This document shows positions 26,850 to 40,259 of a stretch of 64,000 nt of DNA, piece after piece (positions within the stretch are counted from its first letter, which is position 1; each line of letters starts with the position of its first letter). The translations under genes and the position numbers were made by a program. The stretch covers positions 10,101,122-10,165,121 of the forward strand of contig CM067354.1 of the NCBI GenBank assembly GCA_034190875.2. The letters run 5' to 3'. The notes beneath the pieces are model-generated. The model saw nothing but the letters and a program-made list of their open reading frames with translations, was not told the DNA's origin and did no database searches. Source of the stretch: Urechis unicinctus. Lineage: Eukaryota > Annelida > Polychaeta > Xenopneusta > Urechidae.

Positions 26850-29320
26850 TTGATGGTCGATTCACCAATTAATGTGGGCGTAAATATTGTACACCTGATG
26901 CCCACTATGGTAATTAAAAATCAATTGTTGTATATTTGTTCAACAAACATATATATTAGTGTATTAATTGCACGCTTCGTTAATTTCCACATGCTCTATG
27001 CTTAGTATGTGTACGATATTGGCCGAGGCCCCAAACTGCTGAGTGTGACAGAGCAGCAATATTGGAGAAAGAAGATATTATGAGATTATGTACGTTTGTA
27101 TAGCTATGTACTTCGTAGGCTTTCAATATATGCAAGCCGGTAACAATTATTCTAATTGTCTGGCTATTTTAGCGATGGCAATCATTGGACACTTATGATG
27201 CTGCAACTAAAGTGGAGAAAGATGGATGTCAACAATAGTTTCATGTCTTAAACCCAGAAAATTTTTTCAGTTCATACATGTATTAGCATAATGTCATAAG
27301 ATACCAACGAATACTAATGATATTTAAGAATCCGCTCTCGCGTACTTAAACTTCACATCATACATAATGATAAGCTCCGAAATGCAGTTGGTCCTCCTCA
27401 CTTAATTCAATGTCATTTTTATCTAAAGTTAATAAAAGTTGCTTTTGTTTAATATTTGCGGACAGAAGGCTTGCATTGTGCTTTATTGCATAGCAAATAA
27501 AGTTTTGGGCCGACCATATTCATATAACTTCGTATACAGGAACAAACGAGAACATTGATAAATTAGGCGCACCAAAAGAAGGCAGTCAACAAGCAAGCAA
27601 TCTTAGCCTCATTATGCGTAAATATGCGCACAATTTACGACCTTACACATTTGGTATCCCTATCTTTCTCATATGATTAAAAGGTCATGTCTTCACTAGG
27701 AATCACTTAACTGCTTACTTAGCCTAAACTAAGCTTTCATCTGCATGACGTACAGATAAATAATGGCATTTCGAGCTAGCTTAATGGCAAACGAAGCGTA
27801 AGTATACTTAATTTCATTACAACATACATGTTTGTGTTGTAGTGTGCAGTACCAGCTAATTTTGAAGCTATGCAGAAAATGTATATCACGGCCTAGGTAT
27901 ATCCCGTCGTGCACACATTATGAGCTTTCCGTTGATCTTTTTTTTACCGAAGGGAGCATCATGCATTCAGAAACAATGCTCTTATGGTATTAGGGTTGAT
28001 GCACGGTTCGCCATGGAACCATTAATGAACATTCCTCATACCGTGCTTTTGCCATACACATTTTTACAACTGAACAAAACCCTACTTTTTTCATCGGTTT
28101 TACTGTCTGCGATAGCATTGATTTATCTGGCCGATGAGATCATAACGGTTGTAAGTAAACATGGTAGTAAACCAATTATTCGGGCATAGAAAATGCCAAT
28201 TGCATCTCAAATAGAGTTATCATATTCAGTTAACATGCCGCCAGTTTTATTGTATTTTGATTGCTATTTGCAGACAATGTCGGGCAATGTCATGTGGTCA
28301 AATATCATCACAGCAACCGCAAAGATTTGGCAGCATGCGCTCGCTTTGCCATGTGATGAATCTCACTGCTGCTACGGTTAATTGACTTTACTATTAACAA
28401 CAGATATGCAACTTGTATTTATGCTCGACGAAAAGGTTTACTTATAACGAGAGAATCCCACTGTGAGGCTATGTACAGAAGTGATTCAACGGTTAACTTC
28501 GAGGTTTCTGCGCATAGCTCTAATGCGACCTGCAGTCTTCGCGTATGAAGACTAGATAGTATGCAAAAGTATCGTTCATTCGCAACATAATCATATGTAT
28601 GATCTCCAATACATGGGTTCCTCTGAAGTACTATCACCTGTAAACGGAGCAAACAGTTTACCTTCAGATGGGAATATATTTCCCACTGAATAGCGCTCGC
28701 ATATAAACATAAATTCATGTTTTGGAACATTGCAAAAAAACAACCATTTTGGGACATAACAAAAAAAACAGCCCTTTTTCTTATCAATTCAAAAGATATT
28801 CTCGACCAGCAACGTAACTGAGTCTGAAAAAACGCGAGGAACTTTGCGAATTATCCGATCTGCTTAGTATTTCGGTTTGTCCAGACGAATTTATATATGT
28901 CTCCAGCTCATTGGAAAACGTCAAAACCAAGTATATTTGTTTTTTATTCCCTCTATCGAATGTCACGTGGATAGGATATTTTCATGACGGAAGTAATTCT
29001 AAACAATATACCAGAAGTTGGGATTATGATAAATCGGATAATAACGAGAAACAAGCTGTTTAAGCAGAGTACATAAAAGGTCGTCATTCCAATATATAAC
29101 ATTTTTCAAACGCTCCTAACTAATACCTGCGCGATGCAGGAGCCAAAACCATGCAATGGATAAAATTAAACGGAGAGTATGTACAATGTAACATCACTTT
29201 AAAATAAAAGTTGTGCAATAAAGCACTCAAAAAGGCCTTGACTTTTGTGAAACCCAGATAGTGTACCAAGATGTGACTGTGTTTCAAAAGTTTGGTCGAT
29301 TGTCCCAAAAAGGTTGCATT
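26850..29320. other. No gene recognised
   Basis: Short open frames only, up to 122 codons at 28419-28787 (minus), with no family features. Confidence 0.5.
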
Positions 29321-29323
<3 letters not shown>

Positions 29324-29419
<96 letters not shown>

Positions 29420-29864
29420 ATATATATATATATATATAAATATATAGACATATTTATATATATTTATACATGTATATATATAAAATATATATATATGTCT
29501 ATTTGTATATATCTCTTTATATATAGATCTCCATCTCTCTAAAAAGAGAGGGATATCTTTCTGTTTATTTCTATATATATATATCTTTATATGTATAATA
29601 GAGATAGCTAGCTTTTGTTATATATATCTATATATATATATCCCTCTATCTATCTATATCTATCTCTAGACAAAAATAGATAGATATATATAGAGAAAGA
29701 TCTATACAGATTTATATATATTTATACATGTATATATCTAAATATATCTATATATATGTATATTTGTATATATATATTTATATATATATATACATATATA
29801 TAAATATATTTATATATATTTATGTTTATTTATATATATATATATTTATATGTATATATATATA
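29324..29864. repeat. TA microsatellite island
   Basis: A long (TA)n tract interrupted by TAAA, TACA, TCTA and CTCT variants. Segments around 29451-29515 and 29710-29775 are near copies of each other (both contain 'tttatacatgtatatat' followed by a 'tatttgtatatat' word), so the island grew partly by block duplication. A small hairpin (ctctct-aaaa-agagag) lies near 29535-29550. The 93-codon open frame across it is an artefact of TA repetition. Confidence 0.95.
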
Positions 29865-29899
29865 GCTAGATTTTGTTATCTTATAATTGTCACAGGATC

Positions 29900-32800
29900 G
29901 ATTGATCTTAGTCCAGCCATTGAAATCAATTTTTATGTCGATTCGAGTTTTCAAGCATTAATTGAATTTAAGAACATCAGAGTAAGATTACCTGGCTCTT
30001 CGTGCAAACCGCACACACAGAAGTAATTACCGAACTGTATAAATTCTGAGAGAACTTGAAAATGATAGTGATTGCTTCTAAACCATCAAAATAGAGATGG
30101 GTTTGCTTAGAAGCTCAGGAAAGCAATCAATATGTAATCGGCGTTTGGTTCATTTTTGGTTAAAATCAAAAACTCCAGCGTTTAAGTTAATCATACCTGC
30201 TATAAATAAATGCCAGAAATTCGATGATAAATTATTTATGCTCATAAAATTATTGTTACAAATAAAACATTTTGAGAAGATATGTTTGCTCAAGTTAAAA
30301 TAAACCGGGAGTGTCGTTGCATAATTAAGATTTTCCCCATTTCTCTTTTGTTGGGGCTGGAGTGGGGGCTACGATGCGTTTAGTTTACTCAGGGAACTGT
30401 AAAAAGTCACAATGTTGTACTCTTAGGACTTATTTAGCGTCTTAGCGTTCATCATATTGTCGTACAGCATGAATTTTCTTAATTAAATTTGACAAATTAA
30501 AGCATGTTAGCATAAATAAGATGCCGATATTGCTTAGCTGTACGTTATTATCGGGGACTCCTTGTAGAGCATTGGAGAATTGACTGTTTGCTCTAACATT
30601 GTCGTTTACCCCATTAACGCTTTGCGCCGTTATTTTGTAGCTCATTATGTTCTACCCTACAACTCTCCGACCCGCAGTCCTTTAATTAACCCCGCATATG
30701 GCCGTCTGTGCAATCTGATAAGCATTCAGTGTGGCAAGTGTGATAGTCAAATGACCAGTTTAAAATCGCCGATCATCCGGTTAAATGTGTGCATAATATC
30801 ACGCTTGCCGACTATAGGTGAGTTCTGTACGTCTCTATTAGAGTTGATTGATCAACTTATTCCAGGCGATGTCAATCATTGAAATGTTTGCTAATTCAAA
30901 GTGTATGATATCATTCAAATAACGTGTGCAATAACAGCCCATTATGCATCCATATAATAATGGTTCATGTATGTTATTTCATATTCCTGAAGCAACAAAT
31001 TTCTGAATGTAATTTCGTTTATTTTGAAATTCGCTTTGACAAGGCAGACATTCACGACCTTTAATGTACGACCCGTAACACAATCGTAGCACTTTGTCTG
31101 TGGCCAGGATAATTGTCGCTTTGGCCTAGTTACTGGATGAGAATCACTGATCTATAAGTAAGTTGTACTCACTTATCAGGCTAGTTGAAAGATGTATATA
31201 ATGTACTCAATGCCCGTGCCACTCTTATTTTGATCGATCATTCGATTCATTATCGTTAATGTGTGATACTTACACCGAGTCACTCAGAGCGTCGCAATAG
31301 ACGCTGATGACAGGCAATTATAGTAAACAGAACCTATTGTGAACATACACGATATATCGCGGCCTCAAGCAATCGCCTTCCTGAAATGAAGCGCTTGAGT
31401 GGCTATATTTTACATATACACCAGCAAAATTGCCATTACGAAATGATAAGGTATTGCAATGCAGCTATATTAAAAACAACCTCGTATGTAAACGACTCTT
31501 CATTAAGCATTTGCTCCTATGTGACGAATTGTCAGGGGGTGCCAGCAGCTATATGAGGAACGTTCTTAACATTATAAAGAACACTATGTTGTCAAACGGC
31601 CTGCAGCGCTGACGTGGCACGTGTGCTCTGTGAAGAATTCTTTCACAAATCGCAGAAAATGTCTTCTTCCCGCGCATTGCTTTAGGATGAACCGCAACAA
31701 ACAGATAAACATATGATCGATCAACTGAGAAATATCTACAGCTTATTTTTTTGCTTCTCTCAGCCCTCGGGATTTTATAACTTCTGTCAGATACTGTTAC
31801 GCTGTTGAAATTGTTATATCTTTTCGACGGAAATATCATTTAGAAACTGATTGAAAGCAAGCATAGCCGTCGGGCCTTGTGCAACGGAATGTGTCACTGA
31901 TTACTCTGTATCCATACAGTCAGCGAATCTAGAGTATAACTGAAGGCCATGTATGACCATGTCGCAATGCAAGGTAAGATGTAGAACGCATTAGCCATAA
32001 CGCCACAAAATACAAACCTCGCCAGATTGACAATTACCATATAATTCGCCGTAAGGTGTCTGTACTTAAGTCGGATGTATCGATAAAACCTAAAACGAAT
32101 TATTATGCTACCCACAGATGCCAAAGCTCAATCACGCTAAGCACCTCACGTGCAAACATAGCTTTCAGCTCTCTGCCATGCAGTTCCGCAAAGTATGAGT
32201 TCAATTACAGTAACAGGGTAAATGTGACAGTGTTATATTTGTTGAACTGGTTTTGGCTATGTAAGGTCAAGTTTATGTGTTGTGAAACATGCTCTGGTCG
32301 AGTAGGTGTCGGCTTTAACGATGTTAAGACCGTTTTGCGTGCCGTCCATGTTAATGTTCTTCGGCGCCTGCAGGATTAAGTGGGTTTTTATGTGTATTTG
32401 CCTGGAGGTACCATTATGTGGTTTTTTAAATAATTGTTGTGTTTACGTGCTATTTGTCCATATAATTATATACCCTTTGGATTTATTTATAAACTTCGCA
32501 TTAAGCTTATAATACAGATAATAGCATAATTGATATTTGGCGTGTTATTTGCATTCACTGCCATGATGTCCTGCAACCTTATATGCTAGTTATTATTATG
32601 CATCTAGTTCCGTAATAGATTCTTTTGATCGCTTTGATATGTTGCTATAATAAAAAAACTATGCCTACTAATAAGCAGATCAAGCAATTTACATTGCCTC
32701 CACCATGTAATGTTGTACATAGTACAGTTTATCTATGCTTGCCGGTTATTTTTGATGATGCGTGACTAGTGTGTAAGCAAGTAATATTTGAAAACGGACG

Positions 32801-35800
32801 TTACATATGAAACATGCATAGGTAAATTATTGATGACGTATGGTTAAACATCTTATGATACTACCAATATACTTGACTGGGCTGCTACGACGTAATATGC
32901 CTGCTTCATGGCATCATCGGCCGCCGTTAGTCTTGGCATTTGACAATATGTCTGCAAGTTTGTTTGATACTGATTAGCTGTCACACGGTTGCTGCGGAGC
33001 ATTTTTACTAGAAGCTATCTATTACTGATCAACAAAACGTATTTACGACAGCACTGGAGAAGCGTCATCTAACTGGGTGTTGTATATCAAAAAACTGCAG
33101 CTATGTGTTAACAGCATATTTCTTTGCAAAGCGTGTTGTTTAATCATCTGAATGAGACCGCTAGGTTGTTACAATGGTATATGAGGCATATGATCGTGGC
33201 TAATTTGATCACATGCTTTATGTCATAATAGGACGTATCAGGTACTTAGGTATGTTGAGGGGAAATTTCATTCGCCATGGAATTGATTACGTTTAAATAC
33301 AGATACATTAATCCTTAAAACTCTATGTTTACAGGATCCATCAGGTAGCGTTGTATGCATCCATTCGTTGACCTAGTTGTGATAATACCTGCTAGGCGGT
33401 ATATGATAACAATGGTATCGCTTAGTGAAGGCTTTATCTCCTAACAATCATTAATACTCTGCCTTACTCGATAACGCTTCAACAGTGTGTGTCGTAAATT
33501 TCACCGAGTAAAGTAGTTCGTTATACAAATCTATGATTGGGTACTTTAGGCGTATCGTTTTGATTCACAGCAATGTGTGCATGATTTAACCTGCGGAGAA
33601 TAACATCTACATATGTCGGATATACGTTCCATTAAAGGGCTCTATTACGGACGCCATCCGCCCATATTGCTTTGTCTATCCGTTTCACTTGCTGCGGGAA
33701 CTTCGTTAAAACCATTAGGGCCAACCATACACGTATGCATGTCCTGTAATGCACACAATATTTGCCACTAAGCGTCTGCGGTGTGCTATATGGCTATCCA
33801 GATATATGGCTGCAATGGCCACTTTCACATCACATCCCATGACAAATCAACATGATCCATGATAGTAAAGCAGCACACTGAGTACACATGACACTGCAAC
33901 CATACTCATATATCCTTGTCATACATATCGTTTTATATGCAATAATTTATACAGGTACTTCATACAGTGCAGGTGATGAGAGACACTCAATTGGCAATAC
34001 GAAAATCCAAGGGGGACAATTATATCAGACCGTGGTGTCAAATAGTGAAGAATGCATGACGATATTGTATTTTCCGATTATCTATGCATACCTTTTCAAA
34101 GTGCCTAGAAGTACATGATGGACGTTACCAATGCCACCGTCATATCAGCTGATTTTGGTCGTGCGCGCAGTGTTTAATTATATAGCGAAAAATAAATTCC
34201 TCACGACATTCTATATATACTAATCAACATTGAATGTAGAAATCTAACATATTTAATGTGCCAAGCTTCATGTATTCAACGCCCGTAGTTGGAATGTAAA
34301 TTGCTATCAATTTACCTAAAATGTACTTTATTACTTAATTATATATGAAGGTATTTATTACCAGCAGCAACTACGCTGTCTTATCTCACATATCATTATA
34401 GCATCTAGTTTACGGTCGAAGTCTCATTCCAGAGATACATTTATACAAACATATCAGTGAAACACTCGTAAATTTCAATGTATCTGATGAGTGAGGTAGA
34501 CCGCGTATCTGACCAACAATAATTGGTTTATAGTTGTTGTCTCTGAAGGAACAATGCTTCAAATGATACTAATTCGTCCACTTTCTTCTTTCAGCGCACG
34601 TGCGCACATGCTTTTAAATATCCTTCATCAGCTTAAAAAAACAATGTATTTACCATAGTTGACAAAAACGGTAAGCGAATCGAATATCCCAGCTAATGTT
34701 CGGGAACAAGTGCATGGATGAATTATTTAACCGATGGCGTTCCGTTAGAGGCAGATAGAAATACCCACCATCGTATTACCTGGTGTGTTGGTTGAAAGCA
34801 AAACTGCATGTTAACATGTAAATCTATTGATTTGAGATCAACTTTAAAATGTGTTATTACACTCGTTCCTAAACCGGATTTCCTGCACTGTCGTATCTTC
34901 CATAATGCATTCACCAGCTAAATGGTATAATGACATTATTTGCATAGTCGATGCTTAATTACTGTTCTTTACAACTGCCGTTGGTTTGTAAAAAGAGCTT
35001 CACACTGAAGCAGAAATATTATCAAGGCGGATGATGTTGTAAAATGTCACTAGTGGTGTGTTGAAGAATACAGTGCATGAAATCATGTCTTAAACTAATA
35101 GCTCGTTACTGCCGTTGATCGGAAGTTTGATGTTGCATTATGTTTCACCGAGTGTCCAGTGCAGTCTAGCTATTTCAGTCACCGCGGAGCAGTTATTGCA
35201 GTATCATGATCAGGGGTATGGATATGAATTTATATTTACGAAGACGCTGCTTAATAATCTTCTCAAGCGCCGCAAGGTATCTTGCTATACACTGAATCCC
35301 TATTCCTTGGATGGTGTGATAATATGCAACGCAAACCAAAGGTTATACGCTTATTAAAGTAATATTCAGCCTCTCGAGAGAATTGTTTCATATACAATAT
35401 TTGGGCATTATATTTTTTCATGTATGCTAACTTGCATGCTCAATCCCACTCAACAGTGACATTTTTGGCTCAAAAGCACATTTGCCTTCTTTTTACGCTA
35501 ACAGTGTTACTGACTTTCTCAACTCAGTCACTGTCTATACACAATATGTTTTGGGAGTTATAATGTACTTGACCCTGCGGCCGTTAGTTATCAGCAGACG
35601 TACTGTAGTTTGAGATCAGCAGCAAGCCATTGATCGAGACATACGAAATCTATTTTCATTGATTATGCTTAGCTAGCTGACGTAATCCTTGGTTGAAGTA
35701 TTGTCGACACATTTATGATGTAACTCTACATAAGCCGGCAATAAGAATCGTATTATTAAACGATCACGGGTCATACAATAACTAGTTGGGAGATTTCAAC

Positions 35801-38800
35801 GTTGAGCAATCTATACGTCTGTAACGAACATCCTGAGGCAATACTATAATACAATTAGATGTGTATATATGTGAAAACGGCGAATATGTGTCCGCGTCAA
35901 CATTCTTTCCTCATCAACATTCTTGCCTCTTAATAGGAGCGAATGATTATTTGAAAGGGCGGAATGGGTGCTTACGAGATCACTGGTTCACTAAAACATT
36001 CCATTCGACAAAACTGAGTACATGATAATGTTCAATCCTAGACGTAATTATCGGCATAAAATGCTCTCCACACCCAGTCCATGCCACTGACCGTACTGGA
36101 TGCCACTAAGTAACTGCGATTGGCTCGTTAGCTGGTTATATAAGGGCTGTATGTCTCTTGAGTTGCAACATGTCTCGGGCTCACTAGTTGATAAATTAAT
36201 GCTGGAGCGTCATCTTAACAAGATGGAAACATAATCATATATATCTATTGCTGGTAAAGCAGGACAGGATTTCTTCTTGTCATCGCCAGCTTGACTGCTG
36301 TAAATTCTTTTCAGCAACTCCACATATTCAACCACCTCGTCTATGAATATATGTATACATTCAACGTTAGGACATGATTGGAACTAGTAATGTCAAAATC
36401 TAGAAAACGATACCTAAACATACAATATTGTCAAGGGCGCTTTGCCATATGATCCTGCCACCTTCGATCATATCGTTTGATTTGACGTTACTGTTGTAGA
36501 ACAGAGTATCTTCGAAATTTAGTTAGTGCGAAAGTGCGAATAGTTGATCGGTTGAGCGTTATATGAATATATTCATGGCACTTAATTAAATGTAATCATG
36601 TATTGATGTATTAGCCTTTTCAAACCTCCGGTGCTTTCGTAAAACAATAATTAATAACCAACTATTGTTGCAATAAGTAATGCTCGGATCGTGCTTGACA
36701 TTATCATAAATCCAATGATGCCCTTAACAATATGGTGGGCGTTAGGAGGACACCAATATCCTGGTTGTGGTGGCTTGTATCGAACAACAATATCAAACCC
36801 TTGAACGAGTCAATCGTAGCATTTACAGTCAACCCCCACCCCCCATAAATAATAATTATTATTAACCTCACAATGTCAATAATCGACACCACAGGAAATG
36901 CTTACAATTAACATTGTGACCTCAACACTGTGTATGACCATGTTATTGATATATTCCACCTAGACCATACTTACTGAGTCAGTATTGAAGGTGCCTAAAT
37001 ATTATAACAGCATCGAATGCCCCTTAATGCCAGTTTAATGCTATACACAAAGCAACATCAGTAATGCTACATCAGTAATACTAAATGGAAAAGAACGCCG
37101 CTTCATCAATCTACATGGAGATATCAGTCATGGTATTATGCATGTCAGAGCCACGTGTGGCATACTAGTATCTACATTATGGAAATTTTTTGTTATTTTT
37201 GTTCTCTGCTTTGAGCAGGTCAGCCATGAGGCTCTAGTCAACGATCACTTCGCTTGTCACGCTTCTCAACTCCTATGTGCGATGCGTACTCTAAACAATG
37301 CATTACAGAAAATCCACTTGCATTTATGAGGCGATAAACGCAGAATGGCAGGTGGTGCCATTTGTCAGTAGTGACCCAGAGCGCATGGTGTCACAAATTC
37401 CCATGACGTTGCACAACCTTTCGCCGTTTTTCATTTTCTCGCGCAATATGTCACGGTCGGCATGAATGATCTCTTGTAGCTACAAGTGCTGCTTATCGCA
37501 TGGAACACTAACATCCATCTCAAAATCACTGGCGTCGAAAGAGGAAAAATCACCTATAGATGAACCCATCATTGGGGATTTAGCGAATATCTCTCACCTT
37601 TACATGCCCCAGACAGATACCTTACATAACATAGGTTTACGCTAATTAACAATATTGGGAGACAAGATCGTGCGCTTGATTATCGCGTGTAAGTATGTTA
37701 CCGTATGGTCACACGAAAAATATAGGGAACGACAATCGGACGATCCGCGTCCTCGTGTGCTTTCTCCATATCAGCCACGTGACCATGCGATAACTAACAC
37801 TTACGATATACCTCATACTGGTCAATTGTGTTTATCAGCAGTTAAGATTTTTAATGTTTTGGGAGAAGAACTTGGCCATATTTGTTATCAAGGCCTTCGA
37901 AATTGATTCTAGCAGGGTACGCTAATGTTGTAACGCTATATGACTCAAATTAACGGTATTAACAAGACTTATCCAAGTAAAATGATTGAAATGGATGCCA
38001 GAGAATTTAACATTTATCTTTGCATTGTGGCTATTTCAAAGGAAGCAAATTTCGAGGCCTTAATTGATATTCATTGTTGTATGCACAAATATCATATTAT
38101 CGCATAGTTTAACTAACCACTAAAACACCGCTAATACAATTGCGTCACGTTACAATGAGCACATACCATACTGCTATAGATCGATATATTTGATTATTGT
38201 TCTCGCCATCTAAACTCTTACTATGGATGTATAAACCATTGGCTTCAAACAATACTTACAAAATCGTATCTTAACCCATGCTGGATACAATGGATTATCC
38301 CCCCAAGCCATGAGACCAGCAATAAATCAGCATATTAGCAACCAACTCCATGTCATCGTTACCCCGATTTATTCACAGCACGTACAGTCACGATGATCAT
38401 ACAGTACCACGCCATTACTGCTAGGGAATTAGCATCAGAACAGTGGATTGTGAAGTTGATTAATAACTAACCGAGCTAAATCTATGCCTTGGACCTATTG
38501 ATATTCTGCTGCTGGCATCAATTTCGTTGAGTTAAGAATACTGGGGATGATGGTGATGTTTTATACTGAAGGGCGCATGAGCTGATTAAAAACTGTGAGA
38601 TAGCTGACAACTAATAAAACAGAACAGCTCTAATCGGATATATATTTGTGTTAAAAGCCTCAGGGTTGTTGGTTGCTCTTGATAGTCCAATCAGTGATTT
38701 CATGCGGCGTCCAATCTTAGAGGATGCACTTAACAACCAACACGAAATAGTTCCTGTAAAAGCAAATCATTCATCCCGTATCTAAATAGTCATCTAAGCT

Positions 38801-40200
38801 CGTGTTTCCAGGCTATTCGTCATGAAATTACCCCTAGAATGATAATAACCAGTTGTGCGAACAATTATTTTCCCTTCGGCATAAGGCAACAAGCTTGCGA
38901 ATTAACGCGTGAATTAACGTACCTTTTAGAAAATGCTTATGTACAATATCAAAATGAAACGAACGCTGCAAATATTACAGTCTGTCGTGTTATCCTTCGA
39001 TGATGGCTTTTAGGCATGCGTTGCTAATTGTCTTCTTGAGAAGAGTTTTATTTGAATGGGTGTTGCATTACTAATGGAAGCAGCTACTAGTGGAACGTAG
39101 CCTTACTAACATCAATCTTGCACAATACATAACGCTACTTGAAATAAGGAATGAAGTTACGAACTCGGCTTGTCGGCTGAGTGGAAGTAAGATGACAATT
39201 AACTTGCATCTAAGGCGGATAATGCTGCAGTACATCACTGAGAGGCTGAAACTTGGACAGACCTTTAATATTGGTTCTTGGCGTCTTTATAATCACCGAA
39301 TATTAACCATCAATTTTTATTGATAGTTGTGGACCGCACAGGGAGACTTAATGCCAAATTGTGCCATATATTCGCCACAGCATCTGTGCCGAATATGGAC
39401 GCTATTTAGGTAGGCGTAGCATTAGTTGTCATCAATCAATGTCACATCCGTGTTGTTACCTCGTTGATAAACGCGACGTTATGCACGACTAACATAGGGA
39501 TGGAATTTTGATGCATGTCTGGCGTGCTTGCAGGTTAAATAGCCTTCGTTAAACCTGTACAGACGGTATCATTCAATGAGAAGAATGGCTGCCAAATGTG
39601 CACATATGTCATCACAAGGCGGAAAATATGGTTCTTACGAAAAGAGGCAAAGCAACTGGATTGACACATTGTCCCTGGATGCGCATTTCACCGGCTGTGA
39701 TGCTTTCGAGTGTACACATAGTGTTTTATACATGTCTGCATATCAAACTCCTGTAATACGAAAATCTGTACAAACAATGTGTATGACGGTGCAATGCTTG
39801 ATTTTGGATTGCAGTTTCTTGCTCTATTTCCCACGAATAATAATCGCGTAGGTCGTAATAAAGCAACACCTATATTTTCTAAACCTAGCGCCTGTGTTTG
39901 GCAACATCAAGGCGCGCAATGTCTCTTTAGAACACTGATGAGTAATATTTGCAGGGATAGACACCCTAAGGCGGCAATTGGTTAGGTTATTTATATAATT
40001 TGCAGTGGTAGTTATTGTCAATGATTCAACTTATTTTAACTCTCTCAATCAGTAATTTGTTTTCAGTTAATGAGCATTGATCTGGTTTAACAACTCATGG
40101 AAGATATTTTATCGTCATATCACTATTGACCGGCATCGATTGCAATTGGTTATTGCAATATCTTGGACTAACGATTGAATACCCTCTAATACCAAATGTG
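29900..40200. other. No gene recognised
   Basis: About 10 kb with only short unassigned open frames. The frames at 30580-30882 and 32056-32379 were inspected and show no known motif. Minor direct repeats occur at about 35898-35935 (tcaacattctt-cctc twice) and 37055-37080 (acatcagtaat twice). Confidence 0.55.
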
Positions 40201-40227
40201 TATCTGGCGTAAAGTTAGCGGTGGTTA

Positions 40228-40252
40228 GACAGGCAGGCAGGCAGACAGGCAG
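40228..40252. repeat. Tetranucleotide microsatellite (CAGG)n-like
   Basis: A short run of imperfect GGCA units with one GACA variant, at 40228-40252. Confidence 0.85.
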
Positions 40253-40259
40253 TTATATG

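Noticed and set aside
29261-29542. Tyr/Ile-repeat ORF
   Set aside because: Translation of (TA)n microsatellite.
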